The notes beneath the pieces were generated by a model, which saw only the letters and a list, made by a program, of their open reading frames with translations, was not told the DNA's origin and made no database searches. The position numbers were made by a program, and so were the translations under genes. 64,000 nt of DNA, from positions 1-64,000 of the IMG/VR virus record IMGVR_UViG_3300020406_000804; one strand, given 5' to 3'. The first letter of the stretch is position 1; each line of letters begins with the position of its first letter. The DNA comes from a virus. This document shows, in pieces, positions 54,265 to 64,000 of this stretch.

Positions 54265-55818
54265 ATGGAATTTTTTGATAAAAAAGAAGAAGTAATAGAT
54301 GTTAAATTAACAAGATATGGCAGGAACTTGCTATCTAAAGGCATGTTCCGCCCGCAATATTATATGTTTTTTGACGATGACATACTATACAATTCACAAA
54401 AAGCTGGGTTCACAGAATCACAAAACTCTACAGAAGTAAGAATTTTAGAAGAAACTCCAAAGCTTAAAACACAATATACAGTTTTGCCAATAGAAGAGCC
54501 ATTTGAATCACCCGTGCCAGACGCTGCAAGAGAGTCTGTAACAGCAGCGATGATGTCGGATACACCAACGCCGCATTTTTCTGAGATGAACTTTGAAGAC
54601 CTTGTTAACCCGGGGCAGTATAACTTAATTAGCGAAGAACAGCGCCAAGAGCAGATGTTTAATCAGTTCCAGAGAGGCGGCGGAAGCATGATGTCTTCGC
54701 TCGAAAGAGTTGAAGCGCAAAGAGCAGCCATGGAAGACCTGCGAGAGCGACTGCGCTCCGCTGGTTATTCGCCCGGAGGAGAGCCGTATGGCGAACGTCG
54801 CACTCGTGAAAATCAAGACCGCGCACGCCGCGAATGGGAGGAGGAATATGGCTATTTGTTTGAGGAACAAAATAACCAATCCTCTCAAATGCAACAATTC
54901 TTGATTGCAAACACCGGTAGAGACGATGTAGCCGCGGAAGATGTTGTTGCCGATAACATGACTGAGGATACGAGACAAAGACTCGACCAATTGGCCTCCC
55001 TAGCCTCCGGCGCCGGGGGCATGGCTCGAATGGACCCGCGCCGCGACACGGAAACGGAAACAGCCAGTCCACTGCAAAGCGCATTTTTAGGTAGAGGCAT
55101 GGATATTACCTCTGAAACCATGAAGCAAACCTCTACCGGGCTCCCTGGGGGCATGGATCTTGCGGAACCGCTAGACGGCGAAAGGATGGTCGGTTTTCTT
55201 TTGGGAGGCGCTGGAATAAGTATTCTTGAGCGAACATCCCGTGCCCGCGGCGCTGTACCAACAGGCGCCGGCGCTAGTTACAATCTGCAAGAAAGGGCCT
55301 TGCTGTATCCACTATACAATCAAGAAATACAAAGCAAAACAGCACCCGCCTTCGATGTTTTTAGTTTGGACACTAACTTCTCAGGTTCTGTAACTTATCA
55401 ACATTTTACTAGTTCTGGGATATTAAAAAATGTACCTCAATTAACAATGTCGCCGCAATATGAAATAATAAAGGACTCTTCCGCCTTGAGACCACCTACT
55501 ACGATAACTTCTGAAACTCATTTCGATTTAACCGGAGACGAAATTATTTTTGCAGATAACTCAAAATTGACTTTGAGGAAAGAGGAAATTATATTAGACA
55601 TAGAAGAAATTAGTACTTTTGTGGGCAGTGATAACTTTACATTAGAGGTGTTTGAAATGAAAAAAACAGCCTCAGGTAAAGACATTCTAGAAAAACTAGA
55701 AGATATAAATTCTATTAGACATTTTTTTCACATAAAAGCCGATGAATCAATTAATTTTTCGGGAGTTCAACATTTATCTAAAAAACAAAGAAATGACAAA
55801 AAGAGGTTTGATTTATAA
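54265..55818 (+). CDS. Virion structural protein with GC-rich insert
   Basis: This 517-residue protein starts at ATG 54265. MEFFDKKEEVIDVKLTRYGR, then NLLSKGMFRPQYYMFFDDDI is a typical N-terminus in phage baseplate-region proteins. Residues 120-355 are a Gly/Arg/Glu/Met-rich, low-complexity insert written in GC-rich codons, between two AT-rich segments. The C-terminus returns to strand-rich sequence. The flanks could be a conserved core holding an exposed loop. Confidence 0.65.
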   Translation: MEFFDKKEEVIDVKLTRYGRNLLSKGMFRPQYYMFFDDDILYNSQKAGFTESQNSTEVRILEETPKLKTQYTVLPIEEPFESPVPDAARESVTAAMMSDTPTPHFSEMNFEDLVNPGQYNLISEEQRQEQMFNQFQRGGGSMMSSLERVEAQRAAMEDLRERLRSAGYSPGGEPYGERRTRENQDRARREWEEEYGYLFEEQNNQSSQMQQFLIANTGRDDVAAEDVVADNMTEDTRQRLDQLASLASGAGGMARMDPRRDTETETASPLQSAFLGRGMDITSETMKQTSTGLPGGMDLAEPLDGERMVGFLLGGAGISILERTSRARGAVPTGAGASYNLQERALLYPLYNQEIQSKTAPAFDVFSLDTNFSGSVTYQHFTSSGILKNVPQLTMSPQYEIIKDSSALRPPTTITSETHFDLTGDEIIFADNSKLTLRKEEIILDIEEISTFVGSDNFTLEVFEMKKTASGKDILEKLEDINSIRHFFHIKADESINFSGVQHLSKKQRNDKKRFDL

Positions 55819-58800
55819 TGGTAGAACTTAGGAATTTAGACTTTCCAATACTGGAAACCAAAAAAATAACACTTTCAAAAGACAAAAATGATGAAGAAAT
55901 CCTAAGGGTTGAAATTGATTACGCCTTAAGATCGAGATCCCCCCTCACTAGTTCAGGACTTAAAACTAGTCTTAGTTCTTTATATGTTTACTTTTTGGTT
56001 CTTGATAATATAGAGTTTGAGAAACTTTATTCATCTTTATCTTCACCTCAGCGCAAAATAGCTATTCAAAATATACTTAATCACAGTTATGGCAATATTC
56101 TTTTTAAGCATAGCAATTTAATTAGAGTTTCTTTAGCTGACGTCTTGAACACCTCATCATCACCAACTTTGAGAGGCAGGGGAGAGCTTGGTACTGGTGC
56201 ATTTAGTAGTATCGCCCCCAGCCCATCTAATACAAGAGAAATGATGTCAAAAATCACAATAAAATACTCCAACCGCGCGCTCTTCTCCACCGCCGGGTCC
56301 CCATTCCGACCAGGCACCGCGACAGGCTCGACACACTCTAGATCCGTTGGCGGCTTACATCTTCTGTGCTTTTTAGACTCTTCAGAAAATAACTCTAGTA
56401 GATCGGCAAGTACGGACTTAACTTATGATCACTTGCTTGAATACAATAGCCAGACAAGAAGATTAGCAATTCCCAAAACAAGAAAATCATTTTTTATAAA
56501 CGATCCCGAATATCCTGAAGTGCTTGGTCAGGCTTATCAGGGACCTGTGCATTACCACAGTACCCTAAATCCTGGCGCCAACGGTTATGTTGGCTGGATG
56601 GCCGGATCCAATAAACCAGGGCACCCAATGGGCCCTCACTTGTCTGTAAAGGAAATAACCAACTATAAAGTTCATTCTGACTCGTTTGTAGATATGGCAC
56701 CAGAACTACAGATTCCGATTGTTTCTTTAAACTCAACTTCTGATACTGGTAGAAAACTTATAAGTTTTTCAAATGTAGCCAACGGTGGCTCTGGCACTGG
56801 AGGCGCAACAACCGGACAAAGACCGGCAGGTCCCGGCGCCACAACTTCCTTGAGAGAAAGAAACGAGCTTTCAAATTCCATTCACGCCGGCTCGAAAAAA
56901 AATGAAACATTTGTAACAAAAGAGACAAAGCGCACCGCGCACTATAGGTCGATTTCTGCAACAAACAATGGGCACATTGATTCAAATTATTGTGGATCTG
57001 TTATCGGGATTAATGTTTTAAAATTATTAAAAAACAATTCAATGCTTGGGACTTTTATAAACTTGCACTTGAAAAAGAAAAATTCAGCAATAGTGAGAGA
57101 AATATTAAAATTTTTTGAAATTAAATATTTTTGTGTAAAGAGAGATAAAATAGAAGAAGATTATAAAAATGTAAATACAAGGAGCACAAGGGTAGAAACA
57201 ACCGATAAAGAAAAGTCCATAGACCTAATAACATCCAGAGATATTAATCCTGGAAAATTAGGGTCAGCACTCAATTCCAGGGCGAGTATTGAGCAGATAG
57301 ACTTGGCTTTTTTTGATGGTACACTTCCACCTCCAAATATTAAAAACTACCTTCTAAAAGATTATGATCTTTTTCATAATTATGACCATGGAAAATACAC
57401 TTATTCTGTGGAGGTGCATTTTACAGACGCACCTATAAAATATGTACAGAATTTAGAAGCTGTTTTGAGTGTTGCAGTCTCATTTTTTTCTCAATATGTT
57501 TCCGTTGCAGAGGCGCCGGCGGTATATGATAGTACAGGGCAACATCTGTACGGTGCCTATGATCCTGTAAAAAAGCGGCAAGTAAAGGCTTTTGCCAACG
57601 ACGTTCGGCTCAACAAATATGTTAGCCTAGCGATTAAAGCATATTCCGAGTCGTATACGTTTTTCTCAGGAAGGCGAAAAAATTTAAATCAGTTGGCTAA
57701 GCAAATAATGACTTTTAATTATAATCAAAAAACCGCGAAAGACTTTTTAAGAAATTTGATTAAGATGCAAAAACATACAATAAAATTTTTAAAAAAATTT
57801 TCAAGTTATAGTAAGACAGATCAAGTAAATGGTAAAAGTGTACATGTTGAAAGTAAAACTGGTTCCATGGGCTCAGATCTTCTTCAATCATCTTCTAACA
57901 CCAATATCGTACACGATGTTTCAAATCTAAACGAAGTTTTAATAGACAATGTCCCACCTACTGGACTGAGCGAAGAGTTTCCTTCTAAAACAAACTTTTT
58001 GAGAGGATTGCAACTACATCGCCCCACGGCCGGCGCAAACAAAATTTTAGAATATGTACCAGGTAGATATGTTAATATCTCAAAAAGCAGATACGAGGTA
58101 GACCACAATACAACAAGTGTCTCAAACTCGATATCAAGCCCAAGTTCAATAATAAGTTTAAAAAGAGTGTCCCGTCGTCCTGGCGTAAAGGTGTTTATTA
58201 GTGGCAGAAACTCAACGTTTCTTCAAAAATCTAGATATGATAGGTTATCTTCTGACCAGAAGTTTGTTTTTGATACAAAATTAGCGGTTTTAAAATCTAA
58301 CCGAGGCTCTAATTCGGATTTAAAATCAAAGCCAAACGAATTTTTTCCAGGTTTTTTACAAACAAATAATTCTGCTTTATCAATTTCTGCTTCTGGTTTT
58401 GCTAAATTCAAAAATTCTAAAGATGAAGATAAAATTTTTGAAAAAGTATTGGGCAGAATTATCCCTGATATGTCTAGTGAAATGCAAACAAACATACTAA
58501 CTTCTGCTTTTAATGCTAAAGACTTTAAAGAGTTTGAAAAATCAATTAATGATACCTATAAGGAACAGATTTCTCTTAGGAAAACGCTTGGTGTTTTTTA
58601 TCAAAATTTCCATAGATACTTAAGCTTTAATAGATTGCTAAATAAGCAGAGAATTAACAAATTAGATTACAGACAAATATTTAATAGGGGAGAGGCCAGA
58701 GCAACATTACAAACAAATGAGACAATGACAAATCAAGATATATTTGAAACAGAAAAATTTAGAATAGTGTGCGTCACTCCAGGATTGGGAAATGCTTACA

Positions 58801-58937
58801 TAGATGATACCGGATTTAGGCAGATGATGCAAGCAAATACAAGCAGAAATACTTCTAGGTTTACCCTATTTAAGCTAGAGTCTGATGACGAAAACAAGTC
58901 ACCTTCTATCAATAACGGTGTCATAGTGAGGATATAA
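55818..58937 (+). CDS. Large virion structural protein (1039 residues)
   Basis: This protein overlaps the previous gene by 1 nt (TAATG). The N-terminal domain FPILETKKITLSKDKNDEEI is beta-type. Two low-complexity GC-rich patches lie at residues 110-175 and 320-360 (GGSGTGGATTGQRPAGPGAT). The C-terminal half is charged and helical, with SNLNEVLIDNVPPTGLSEEF. No enzymatic motif is seen. It is a tail or baseplate component by context. Confidence 0.6.
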   Translation: MVELRNLDFPILETKKITLSKDKNDEEILRVEIDYALRSRSPLTSSGLKTSLSSLYVYFLVLDNIEFEKLYSSLSSPQRKIAIQNILNHSYGNILFKHSNLIRVSLADVLNTSSSPTLRGRGELGTGAFSSIAPSPSNTREMMSKITIKYSNRALFSTAGSPFRPGTATGSTHSRSVGGLHLLCFLDSSENNSSRSASTDLTYDHLLEYNSQTRRLAIPKTRKSFFINDPEYPEVLGQAYQGPVHYHSTLNPGANGYVGWMAGSNKPGHPMGPHLSVKEITNYKVHSDSFVDMAPELQIPIVSLNSTSDTGRKLISFSNVANGGSGTGGATTGQRPAGPGATTSLRERNELSNSIHAGSKKNETFVTKETKRTAHYRSISATNNGHIDSNYCGSVIGINVLKLLKNNSMLGTFINLHLKKKNSAIVREILKFFEIKYFCVKRDKIEEDYKNVNTRSTRVETTDKEKSIDLITSRDINPGKLGSALNSRASIEQIDLAFFDGTLPPPNIKNYLLKDYDLFHNYDHGKYTYSVEVHFTDAPIKYVQNLEAVLSVAVSFFSQYVSVAEAPAVYDSTGQHLYGAYDPVKKRQVKAFANDVRLNKYVSLAIKAYSESYTFFSGRRKNLNQLAKQIMTFNYNQKTAKDFLRNLIKMQKHTIKFLKKFSSYSKTDQVNGKSVHVESKTGSMGSDLLQSSSNTNIVHDVSNLNEVLIDNVPPTGLSEEFPSKTNFLRGLQLHRPTAGANKILEYVPGRYVNISKSRYEVDHNTTSVSNSISSPSSIISLKRVSRRPGVKVFISGRNSTFLQKSRYDRLSSDQKFVFDTKLAVLKSNRGSNSDLKSKPNEFFPGFLQTNNSALSISASGFAKFKNSKDEDKIFEKVLGRIIPDMSSEMQTNILTSAFNAKDFKEFEKSINDTYKEQISLRKTLGVFYQNFHRYLSFNRLLNKQRINKLDYRQIFNRGEARATLQTNETMTNQDIFETEKFRIVCVTPGLGNAYIDDTGFRQMMQANTSRNTSRFTLFKLESDDENKSPSINNGVIVRI

Positions 58938-58940
58938 GAT

Positions 58941-61900
58941 ATGCCATTTAATTCGCGTGCCCTGAGTCAAATTGCCCAAACAGTATCCACAACAGTCACA
59001 CCAGCAGTCACACCAGCTCTAGCTCTACCTGGCCGACAGCAAGCTGCTAGCAGAACTACAGGCAATACCAATATGGTTGCGCAAGTCGCTGCAGCTGTCG
59101 CGCAGATGCCAGCACAAAATGCAAATGCCAATAGTATGGTAATACAACCTCAGTCTGTTCCAAAAGCTAATACGTCTCCCTTGTCCACCTCGGCGAATTT
59201 AAACTTCGCGGGCCTAGGCCTGCCATTTGCTGGCCAGACTCCTACCACAACCGACGACAGTGAAACTGAAACTTCCGAACGCGTCAATGCCAGCGGCATG
59301 GCGGCTATCGCAGGTATCGCAGCTGCAGTCGGCACCCCGGAGCCGGATGTGGGTATTGTTGTGCAACCTCAACAAGCAGACACTTCCACCATCAGGCAGG
59401 TGGCAAACGCCGTTATACCACCTGCAGATAACAATCAATTTCAAATCCTTGTTGATGCCCAGCAGGATGAAGCTTCCAGTGGAAACAACGACGGCATAGC
59501 TGCGGTTCGCAATGCCGCCATTGGCCAACTCGGTCCGGACATGTCCGCCTTTGAGGTGCTGCCGGAGATGCCTGGCACCGCAGCCGAAAGCGCCGACGAT
59601 GTAGCTCAACAATCTCAAAACGCCTCTTCTATCCTCGGTGCGGTTATTCCACCAGACTTCAGCACCCTCCAGGCTGCAGCTGCCGCGGCAGCGGTGGTCG
59701 AAGAAGCTGAAGCTGCTGACCCGCTGCTGGATCCCGATATCCTACTCAGAGTCAACCGGCCAGACACCTTGGTTCTTCCTGATGAGGAAGAGCAAGGAGA
59801 TGGTGAACAGATCCAGTTCAACCAAGGTATGAACCAAATAAGTTTTCAAGGTTTCGACGCAGCGGTCGATGCTGATGAAGCCTTCAAGGCCCAAGATGGT
59901 GCTGACCAGCTGCTGAATCCCGATGCTTTACTACTCAATTTCGGCTCCGGTGAAGGAGAAGCCGATACCGGCGCCGGCAGCCCCGATGACCCTTTTTACG
60001 GAAGTCAATGGAGGGGCGGGACTTTGGAAGATCTTCCAGTGCTGGACGTCGGCGGTGGCGAAGGCACGGCAACTGGCGGAGATAAGGCGGCCATTACATC
60101 AGGCACTGGCTATGCCGCCACAGGCACTAACACAGCTGCTACCGGTGTTGATTGGGCTGATGGCGACGGCCAAGTATCAACAGGTGCTACGGGTGCAACT
60201 GGCGCCACCGGCGCGCAAAATGCTGCAACATATCGTGCAGGCTTTTCAGATAGTTTTTGTGATGATAGAGACCCATCAGAACAATATGTTTCAAACGCCG
60301 GTGCTTCAGCGCCATCAACTGGGCTATTAGGCGTGAACACAGCGCCACTACCATCTGATTTTATATTTGAAAGGACTTCAATAATTCCAAGATTGCGCCG
60401 CCAAGGCCCTGGTGGCACGGGCGCAACTGGCGCAACCGGCGCTGGCTCTGGAGGATTTGCCGCTTCTTTTGGAAGAAAAAATTATATGATCCCACAGCAA
60501 AATTATTATAATGATTTTATAGGCCCAAATTTTGATTTTATAGCAAGACTTAAAGAAGAGGCACAGGTGCAAAATTATAACTTTTCTTCAGAAGCTTCAA
60601 ATTTAGTCGACGACCTCAGATATGTAGTTGGTGGGGTTTTCGACCATCTTGCGACAAGGGACGGAAAGCCAGAAGTTACACGTCAGCATATGCAAAAGGT
60701 CACCGGAGCTTCAACGGGGGCGACCGGAGCAACCGGAGCAACCGGTTCAGAGCCAGAAGATCCTTCGAGAGGCATTCACGATCAAGCCGCACGGCGAGGC
60801 ATGTCGTTGGTTATTCAGGGTGCGGCGGAAAGCGCGCCTAGGATTACCGACACATCAGATATTGATGAAGCGTTCTCTGGAGACCAAGGAGAGTATAGAA
60901 CCACTGTAGTTTTAAATGCAGATCGTCTTGCCAGTTCAAAAATAAGACTGCCCCCCGCATCCTCTCTTTCAAGCAGGCACAGTGTAGTTTACGGCTTGAA
61001 TGTTGAGGAAGCAATTAGCAACGTTCCAGAATATATTGCTTACCATATAGGGGAAAACAGATTTAAGTTTGACCACACCTTTGTAGCACCAGTAGGGTAT
61101 ACAGGATATATGGCTAGTTTAATGAATAATGATATAGCAGAGGCACAAGTTAGATCTAACTTGGTTAGTCTTGCAACATATAATATTAGGCCCGAAAGCC
61201 AAACTCTTGCAGGCTTGCAAAATGGTGAAATTAGCAAAAAAAGTGTTTATAGACAATATGTTACAGATTACGGGATAGGAGATATTCGTCCCCAGGCGTT
61301 TCGATTGTCAAATGCTAATGGCGATCCTGATGCCTGTGTCCAAGATATAATACAAAAATTTCCTGCAAGAAAAGTTGTGGAAATGGACGAGATAAACAAA
61401 GATATACGTAATGCGATAGAGCACCCTAATATGTTGTCGGATCAGGTTGAGAATCTCGGTGATGATTCGCCCGTGGCTCCGACGCCGATGATGAATAGGT
61501 GGGTGCATGCAAATGTTAATGTTCTTAACCAAATAAAGTTTAAAATGTCCCACAGTTCTTTGATCGCAGATGTGTTTTCCAAGCACTCCATGGACTTTCT
61601 TCTTTTTGAAATGATTGACCAGCTGACCCCTGCTAATTCTACACATTATACACAAATTTTAGATAACTCCTTAAACAACCCAGAATTAAATTCCTATACC
61701 CTCAGTGCCCAAGCAGACCTTGCAGCTGTAAACTTGCGTCCAAATGAATATCAGTGCCCGATTCAAACAATGAGAAAAATGATAGAAAACATTCCTTACT
61801 TGAACCAACCTCAATATAATTTTGATATTGATACGAATAGTTATCCTCTGGGATTTGAACACTATGTAGAATATGCAGCTGCAGATCTTTTAGGAACTCA

Positions 61901-64000
61901 AGGCGCCACCACCCCGGGAGAAGTCTTAAGGGCCAAATTTTATGATTTATTTAACAACCACAGCATTGATGCACTTGATGGCAGCGTCACGCTTGGGGGT
62001 TTTAAACAAAATTTGGGGACTGTCATTTTGTACGACCCCGCGTTCACCCCAGAGAATATATTCAGAAAATCATATGAAATATTTAACGGAACACCTTGCG
62101 TCTCAGAGGTCCTTGCATATAGGGTGGAGAAAATTGATACAGCCAGCGGAATAAAGTTGCAAGATTTTTACTTTATGAACACCTCTAAAATAGATGAATT
62201 TACATTTTACGATTCTCAGGTTATATCTGGTAAAAGTTACACTTATAGGATATACACTATAAATATAGTCTTCGGCGCAAAATATTATTATAATTATGCG
62301 AACGCCAAAAGGTACGTATACGATGATAAATTTCGCCCGGGAGAATATCTCACCACGATTAATTTCAATGGTGAGGCTATTATTCGGTCAATCGGCGCGC
62401 AATCTGGTGCTGCTACCGGTGCAACCGGCGCAGATGTGAGTGATATGTCCGAACCAGAGAAAAAGATTCGCAGGTGGGATTTAGACGAAAAAGTTACAAT
62501 TGCGTTTGATATGGTTGTAACTCCAGAGATGAGAATTATAGAAGCTCCGTATTATGAAGAGACTATAGTCACTTCAACTAATACGAGACCACCAATATAC
62601 CCGACTGCCATGGCTACTAGGTCCAGAAGATATACTGATTCTTTTCCGGAGCCAGTTTATTTTCAAATGAGTCCATCTAGCGGAGATTTTAATGCCGTTC
62701 CTATTCCAATTTTAGAAAAAGATATAGAAATGATAAACGATACGGCAAGAAAGCAGCTTTCCTCAGATGCAGTCGAAGGAAATTCTGTTTTCCAAGGAGA
62801 ATTAAATTTTTCTTCTTTTGAACGCCCATCATTATATCAAATGATATATATTATCCCAGAAGATCAAGATTATATGCCTTATAGTTATAATAATTTTTCA
62901 GTAGGCTCTGTTGTAGAGGTGGACGCAAATTCCCCTCTTTTCGATGTTAATTTACCAGTAAATACTTGTGTGTATATAATTTTTAGAGCAATTAATTCTG
63001 GGGGAATATCAAACCCAAGTCCAGTGTATAAGTTTGTCCACAGTAATTATGGTGATGGATCTCACATATTTTTTGATATTGTTTCTTTATCACAAAGAAG
63101 AGTTGACGATTTAATTGCTTATGATAAATTTATACACATAGGCCTAGCAAGAGAACATACAAGATTCAATCTTGGCGCTCCCACAGGCGCCTCAGTCACC
63201 GCCGCAAGAGCGACTTTGAGCCGGGGGATGAACATTATTGCCAGAGCGGCCGGATCCGGAACAGGAGCCACTGGCACTGAAAACGGCAATAACATTGATT
63301 TAACGACTGCACCAGGCGATATGCAAAATGTAAACCTTGGCCCTGCGAGTAATCGTATCTGGGGGCGACGTTTTAAATTTAGAATAAGATCTTTATCTTC
63401 TGGCAATGCTTTTGATATTAACACTACTTTCAACTACCGGAAATCTGTAATTGGTGCACCAGATGAGATAGACAACTATAATTTAGAGTGTGCTGACAAC
63501 CTTAGTTTGGATAGGCTAGGACGTCGAGTCCAAAACGCTCAACGATCTGATGAGCTTTTGGCCATGGGCGAGAGAGGCTGTCACGGAGATGGAATTACGA
63601 CCAGACCAGATATCGTCATAAATAACGAAGAAGATTCAAGTGACCTTGTATTTGACCTTTCAGTGGTTGCTGGCCAGAGTGCTTTCGGGTCCGAGACTAT
63701 GACTCTCAGTAGTGACGAGACCGTCGATTTCGTACCCATGACCCCTTTTGCTGGGACACTTCCATTTATCTCAGACGCCGCTGTCGACGACGCGGTGCAA
63801 AATCAATTAAACAGAGTTCTCCCTGGGCAAGTCATCATCGATGTGAGAGGTTCCCTCGCCCAAGTAGATCCCGAGGGTTTGATGATCGGCAGCAGTACTC
63901 TAGACCCCCAAGAGGCACAACAGGGACAATCCACCGAGCCCACTGTAGAGGCAGTCGCCCAATTCATAAATTTACAACGACAGTCCGGCGCCATACGACC
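58941..64000 (+). CDS. Giant virion protein with collagen-like GAT triplets (3' end outside window)
   Basis: Open from ATG 58941 to the edge, at least 1686 residues, with no stop. GAGGAT lies 9 nt before the ATG, and only 3 nt separate it from the previous stop. The first 430 residues are a low-complexity Ala/Pro/Gln/Asp region in GC-rich codons, then five short Thr-Gly-Ala runs sit between ordinary folded segments (such as DFIGPNFDFIARLKEEAQVQ). From about 640 the protein is AT-coded and beta-rich; SGKSYTYRIYTINIVFGAKY and VNTCVYIIFRAINSGGISNP suggest fibronectin-like repeats. Probably a tail fibre or long baseplate protein. Confidence 0.7.
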   Translation, partial: MPFNSRALSQIAQTVSTTVTPAVTPALALPGRQQAASRTTGNTNMVAQVAAAVAQMPAQNANANSMVIQPQSVPKANTSPLSTSANLNFAGLGLPFAGQTPTTTDDSETETSERVNASGMAAIAGIAAAVGTPEPDVGIVVQPQQADTSTIRQVANAVIPPADNNQFQILVDAQQDEASSGNNDGIAAVRNAAIGQLGPDMSAFEVLPEMPGTAAESADDVAQQSQNASSILGAVIPPDFSTLQAAAAAAAVVEEAEAADPLLDPDILLRVNRPDTLVLPDEEEQGDGEQIQFNQGMNQISFQGFDAAVDADEAFKAQDGADQLLNPDALLLNFGSGEGEADTGAGSPDDPFYGSQWRGGTLEDLPVLDVGGGEGTATGGDKAAITSGTGYAATGTNTAATGVDWADGDGQVSTGATGATGATGAQNAATYRAGFSDSFCDDRDPSEQYVSNAGASAPSTGLLGVNTAPLPSDFIFERTSIIPRLRRQGPGGTGATGATGAGSGGFAASFGRKNYMIPQQNYYNDFIGPNFDFIARLKEEAQVQNYNFSSEASNLVDDLRYVVGGVFDHLATRDGKPEVTRQHMQKVTGASTGATGATGATGSEPEDPSRGIHDQAARRGMSLVIQGAAESAPRITDTSDIDEAFSGDQGEYRTTVVLNADRLASSKIRLPPASSLSSRHSVVYGLNVEEAISNVPEYIAYHIGENRFKFDHTFVAPVGYTGYMASLMNNDIAEAQVRSNLVSLATYNIRPESQTLAGLQNGEISKKSVYRQYVTDYGIGDIRPQAFRLSNANGDPDACVQDIIQKFPARKVVEMDEINKDIRNAIEHPNMLSDQVENLGDDSPVAPTPMMNRWVHANVNVLNQIKFKMSHSSLIADVFSKHSMDFLLFEMIDQLTPANSTHYTQILDNSLNNPELNSYTLSAQADLAAVNLRPNEYQCPIQTMRKMIENIPYLNQPQYNFDIDTNSYPLGFEHYVEYAAADLLGTQGATTPGEVLRAKFYDLFNNHSIDALDGSVTLGGFKQNLGTVILYDPAFTPENIFRKSYEIFNGTPCVSEVLAYRVEKIDTASGIKLQDFYFMNTSKIDEFTFYDSQVISGKSYTYRIYTINIVFGAKYYYNYANAKRYVYDDKFRPGEYLTTINFNGEAIIRSIGAQSGAATGATGADVSDMSEPEKKIRRWDLDEKVTIAFDMVVTPEMRIIEAPYYEETIVTSTNTRPPIYPTAMATRSRRYTDSFPEPVYFQMSPSSGDFNAVPIPILEKDIEMINDTARKQLSSDAVEGNSVFQGELNFSSFERPSLYQMIYIIPEDQDYMPYSYNNFSVGSVVEVDANSPLFDVNLPVNTCVYIIFRAINSGGISNPSPVYKFVHSNYGDGSHIFFDIVSLSQRRVDDLIAYDKFIHIGLAREHTRFNLGAPTGASVTAARATLSRGMNIIARAAGSGTGATGTENGNNIDLTTAPGDMQNVNLGPASNRIWGRRFKFRIRSLSSGNAFDINTTFNYRKSVIGAPDEIDNYNLECADNLSLDRLGRRVQNAQRSDELLAMGERGCHGDGITTRPDIVINNEEDSSDLVFDLSVVAGQSAFGSETMTLSSDETVDFVPMTPFAGTLPFISDAAVDDAVQNQLNRVLPGQVIIDVRGSLAQVDPEGLMIGSSTLDPQEAQQGQSTEPTVEAVAQFINLQRQSGAIR
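60180..60750 (+). repeat. Three collagen-like Gly-Ala-Thr runs
   Basis: Runs TGATGATGATGA (60180-60215), GPGGTGATGATGAGSGG (60405-60455) and GASTGATGATGATG (60705-60746) are written with many different synonymous codons, so the repeat is kept at the protein rather than DNA level. Related copies are at 62394-62432 and 63252-63278. Confidence 0.75.
62394..62432 (+). repeat. Fourth Gly-Ala-Thr run
   Basis: GAQSGAATGATGA in the same open frame, again in GC-rich codons within AT-rich flanks. Confidence 0.6.
63252..63278 (+). repeat. Fifth Gly-Ala-Thr run
   Basis: GSGTGATGT, the shortest copy, next to GC-rich sequence GAPTGASVTAARAT at about 63177-63218. Confidence 0.5.

Noticed and set aside
59214-60418. 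Several open frames on both strands in the GC-rich start of the last gene
   Set aside because: They are shadows; the frame from 58941 runs open through the whole region with a good Shine-Dalgarno.
60180-60750. CRISPR or satellite array
   Set aside because: Repeats are short, in frame, and vary in synonymous codons; they code for Gly-Ala-Thr runs.

Overview
The window is a piece of the genome of a large tailed bacteriophage with a contractile tail, AT-rich and tightly packed. The signs are a gp25-like and a gp6/baseplate-J-like wedge protein, a run of very large virion proteins, a T4 gp55-like late sigma factor, a PIN-PhoH protein, a ClpP-like protease, and genes joined by ATGA overlaps. All genes but one lie on the + strand. 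No integrase, polymerase, terminase, portal or major capsid gene is visible, so this is only part of a larger genome. The host is unknown. The tmRNA is one-piece, which argues against alphaproteobacterial or picocyanobacterial hosts, whose tmRNA is permuted, if the gene came from the host.

Layout. 1-4.0 kb: a ligase-like/nucleotidyltransferase fusion cut by the left edge, a terminator, a Fis-like regulator and a sugar-phosphate cupin. 4.0-5.2 kb: a 31-residue peptide with 10 Cys, a tmRNA, and two small genes with the same N-terminus, each preceded by the tmRNA 3' end. 5.2-6.8 kb: iscU, iscA and cysK, an iron-sulfur and cysteine module. 6.8-10.8 kb: an operon of Lys-rich small proteins and a three-domain cell-wall enzyme. 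Their short N-termini end in [I/L]-x-E, like T4 head-targeting leaders. 10.8-16.8 kb: a TilS-like enzyme next to a tRNA with a CAU anticodon, an Hc1 histone-like protein, ClpP, a lone minus-strand lipoprotein protease, PhoH, a zinc protease and an Fe-S RecB-type nuclease. 16.8-28.1 kb: a single overlapping operon of five glycosyltransferases, two ATP-grasp-like proteins around a shortened PLP aminotransferase, two methyltransferases, a HAD phosphatase, a PIG-L deacetylase and an epimerase, probably for a glycan or other surface or nucleotide modification. 28.1-31.7 kb: small proteins, the late sigma factor and early virion genes. 31.7-64 kb: baseplate and tail giants (2990, 600, 608, 1169, 1936, 517, 1039 and at least 1686 residues). 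The last is cut by the right edge.

How it fits together. Five genes (3273, 5212, 10853, 13444 minus, 16031) have sigma70-like promoters whose -10 box lies only 6-8 nt before the start codon, which implies leaderless early mRNAs. The structural genes show no such promoters and probably depend on the gp55-like factor. The Fe-S genes could supply the phage's own Fe-S nuclease, and TilS could modify the phage's own tRNA. The structural giants carry GC-rich, low-complexity islands rich in Thr-Gly-Ala triplets, set in an AT-rich background.
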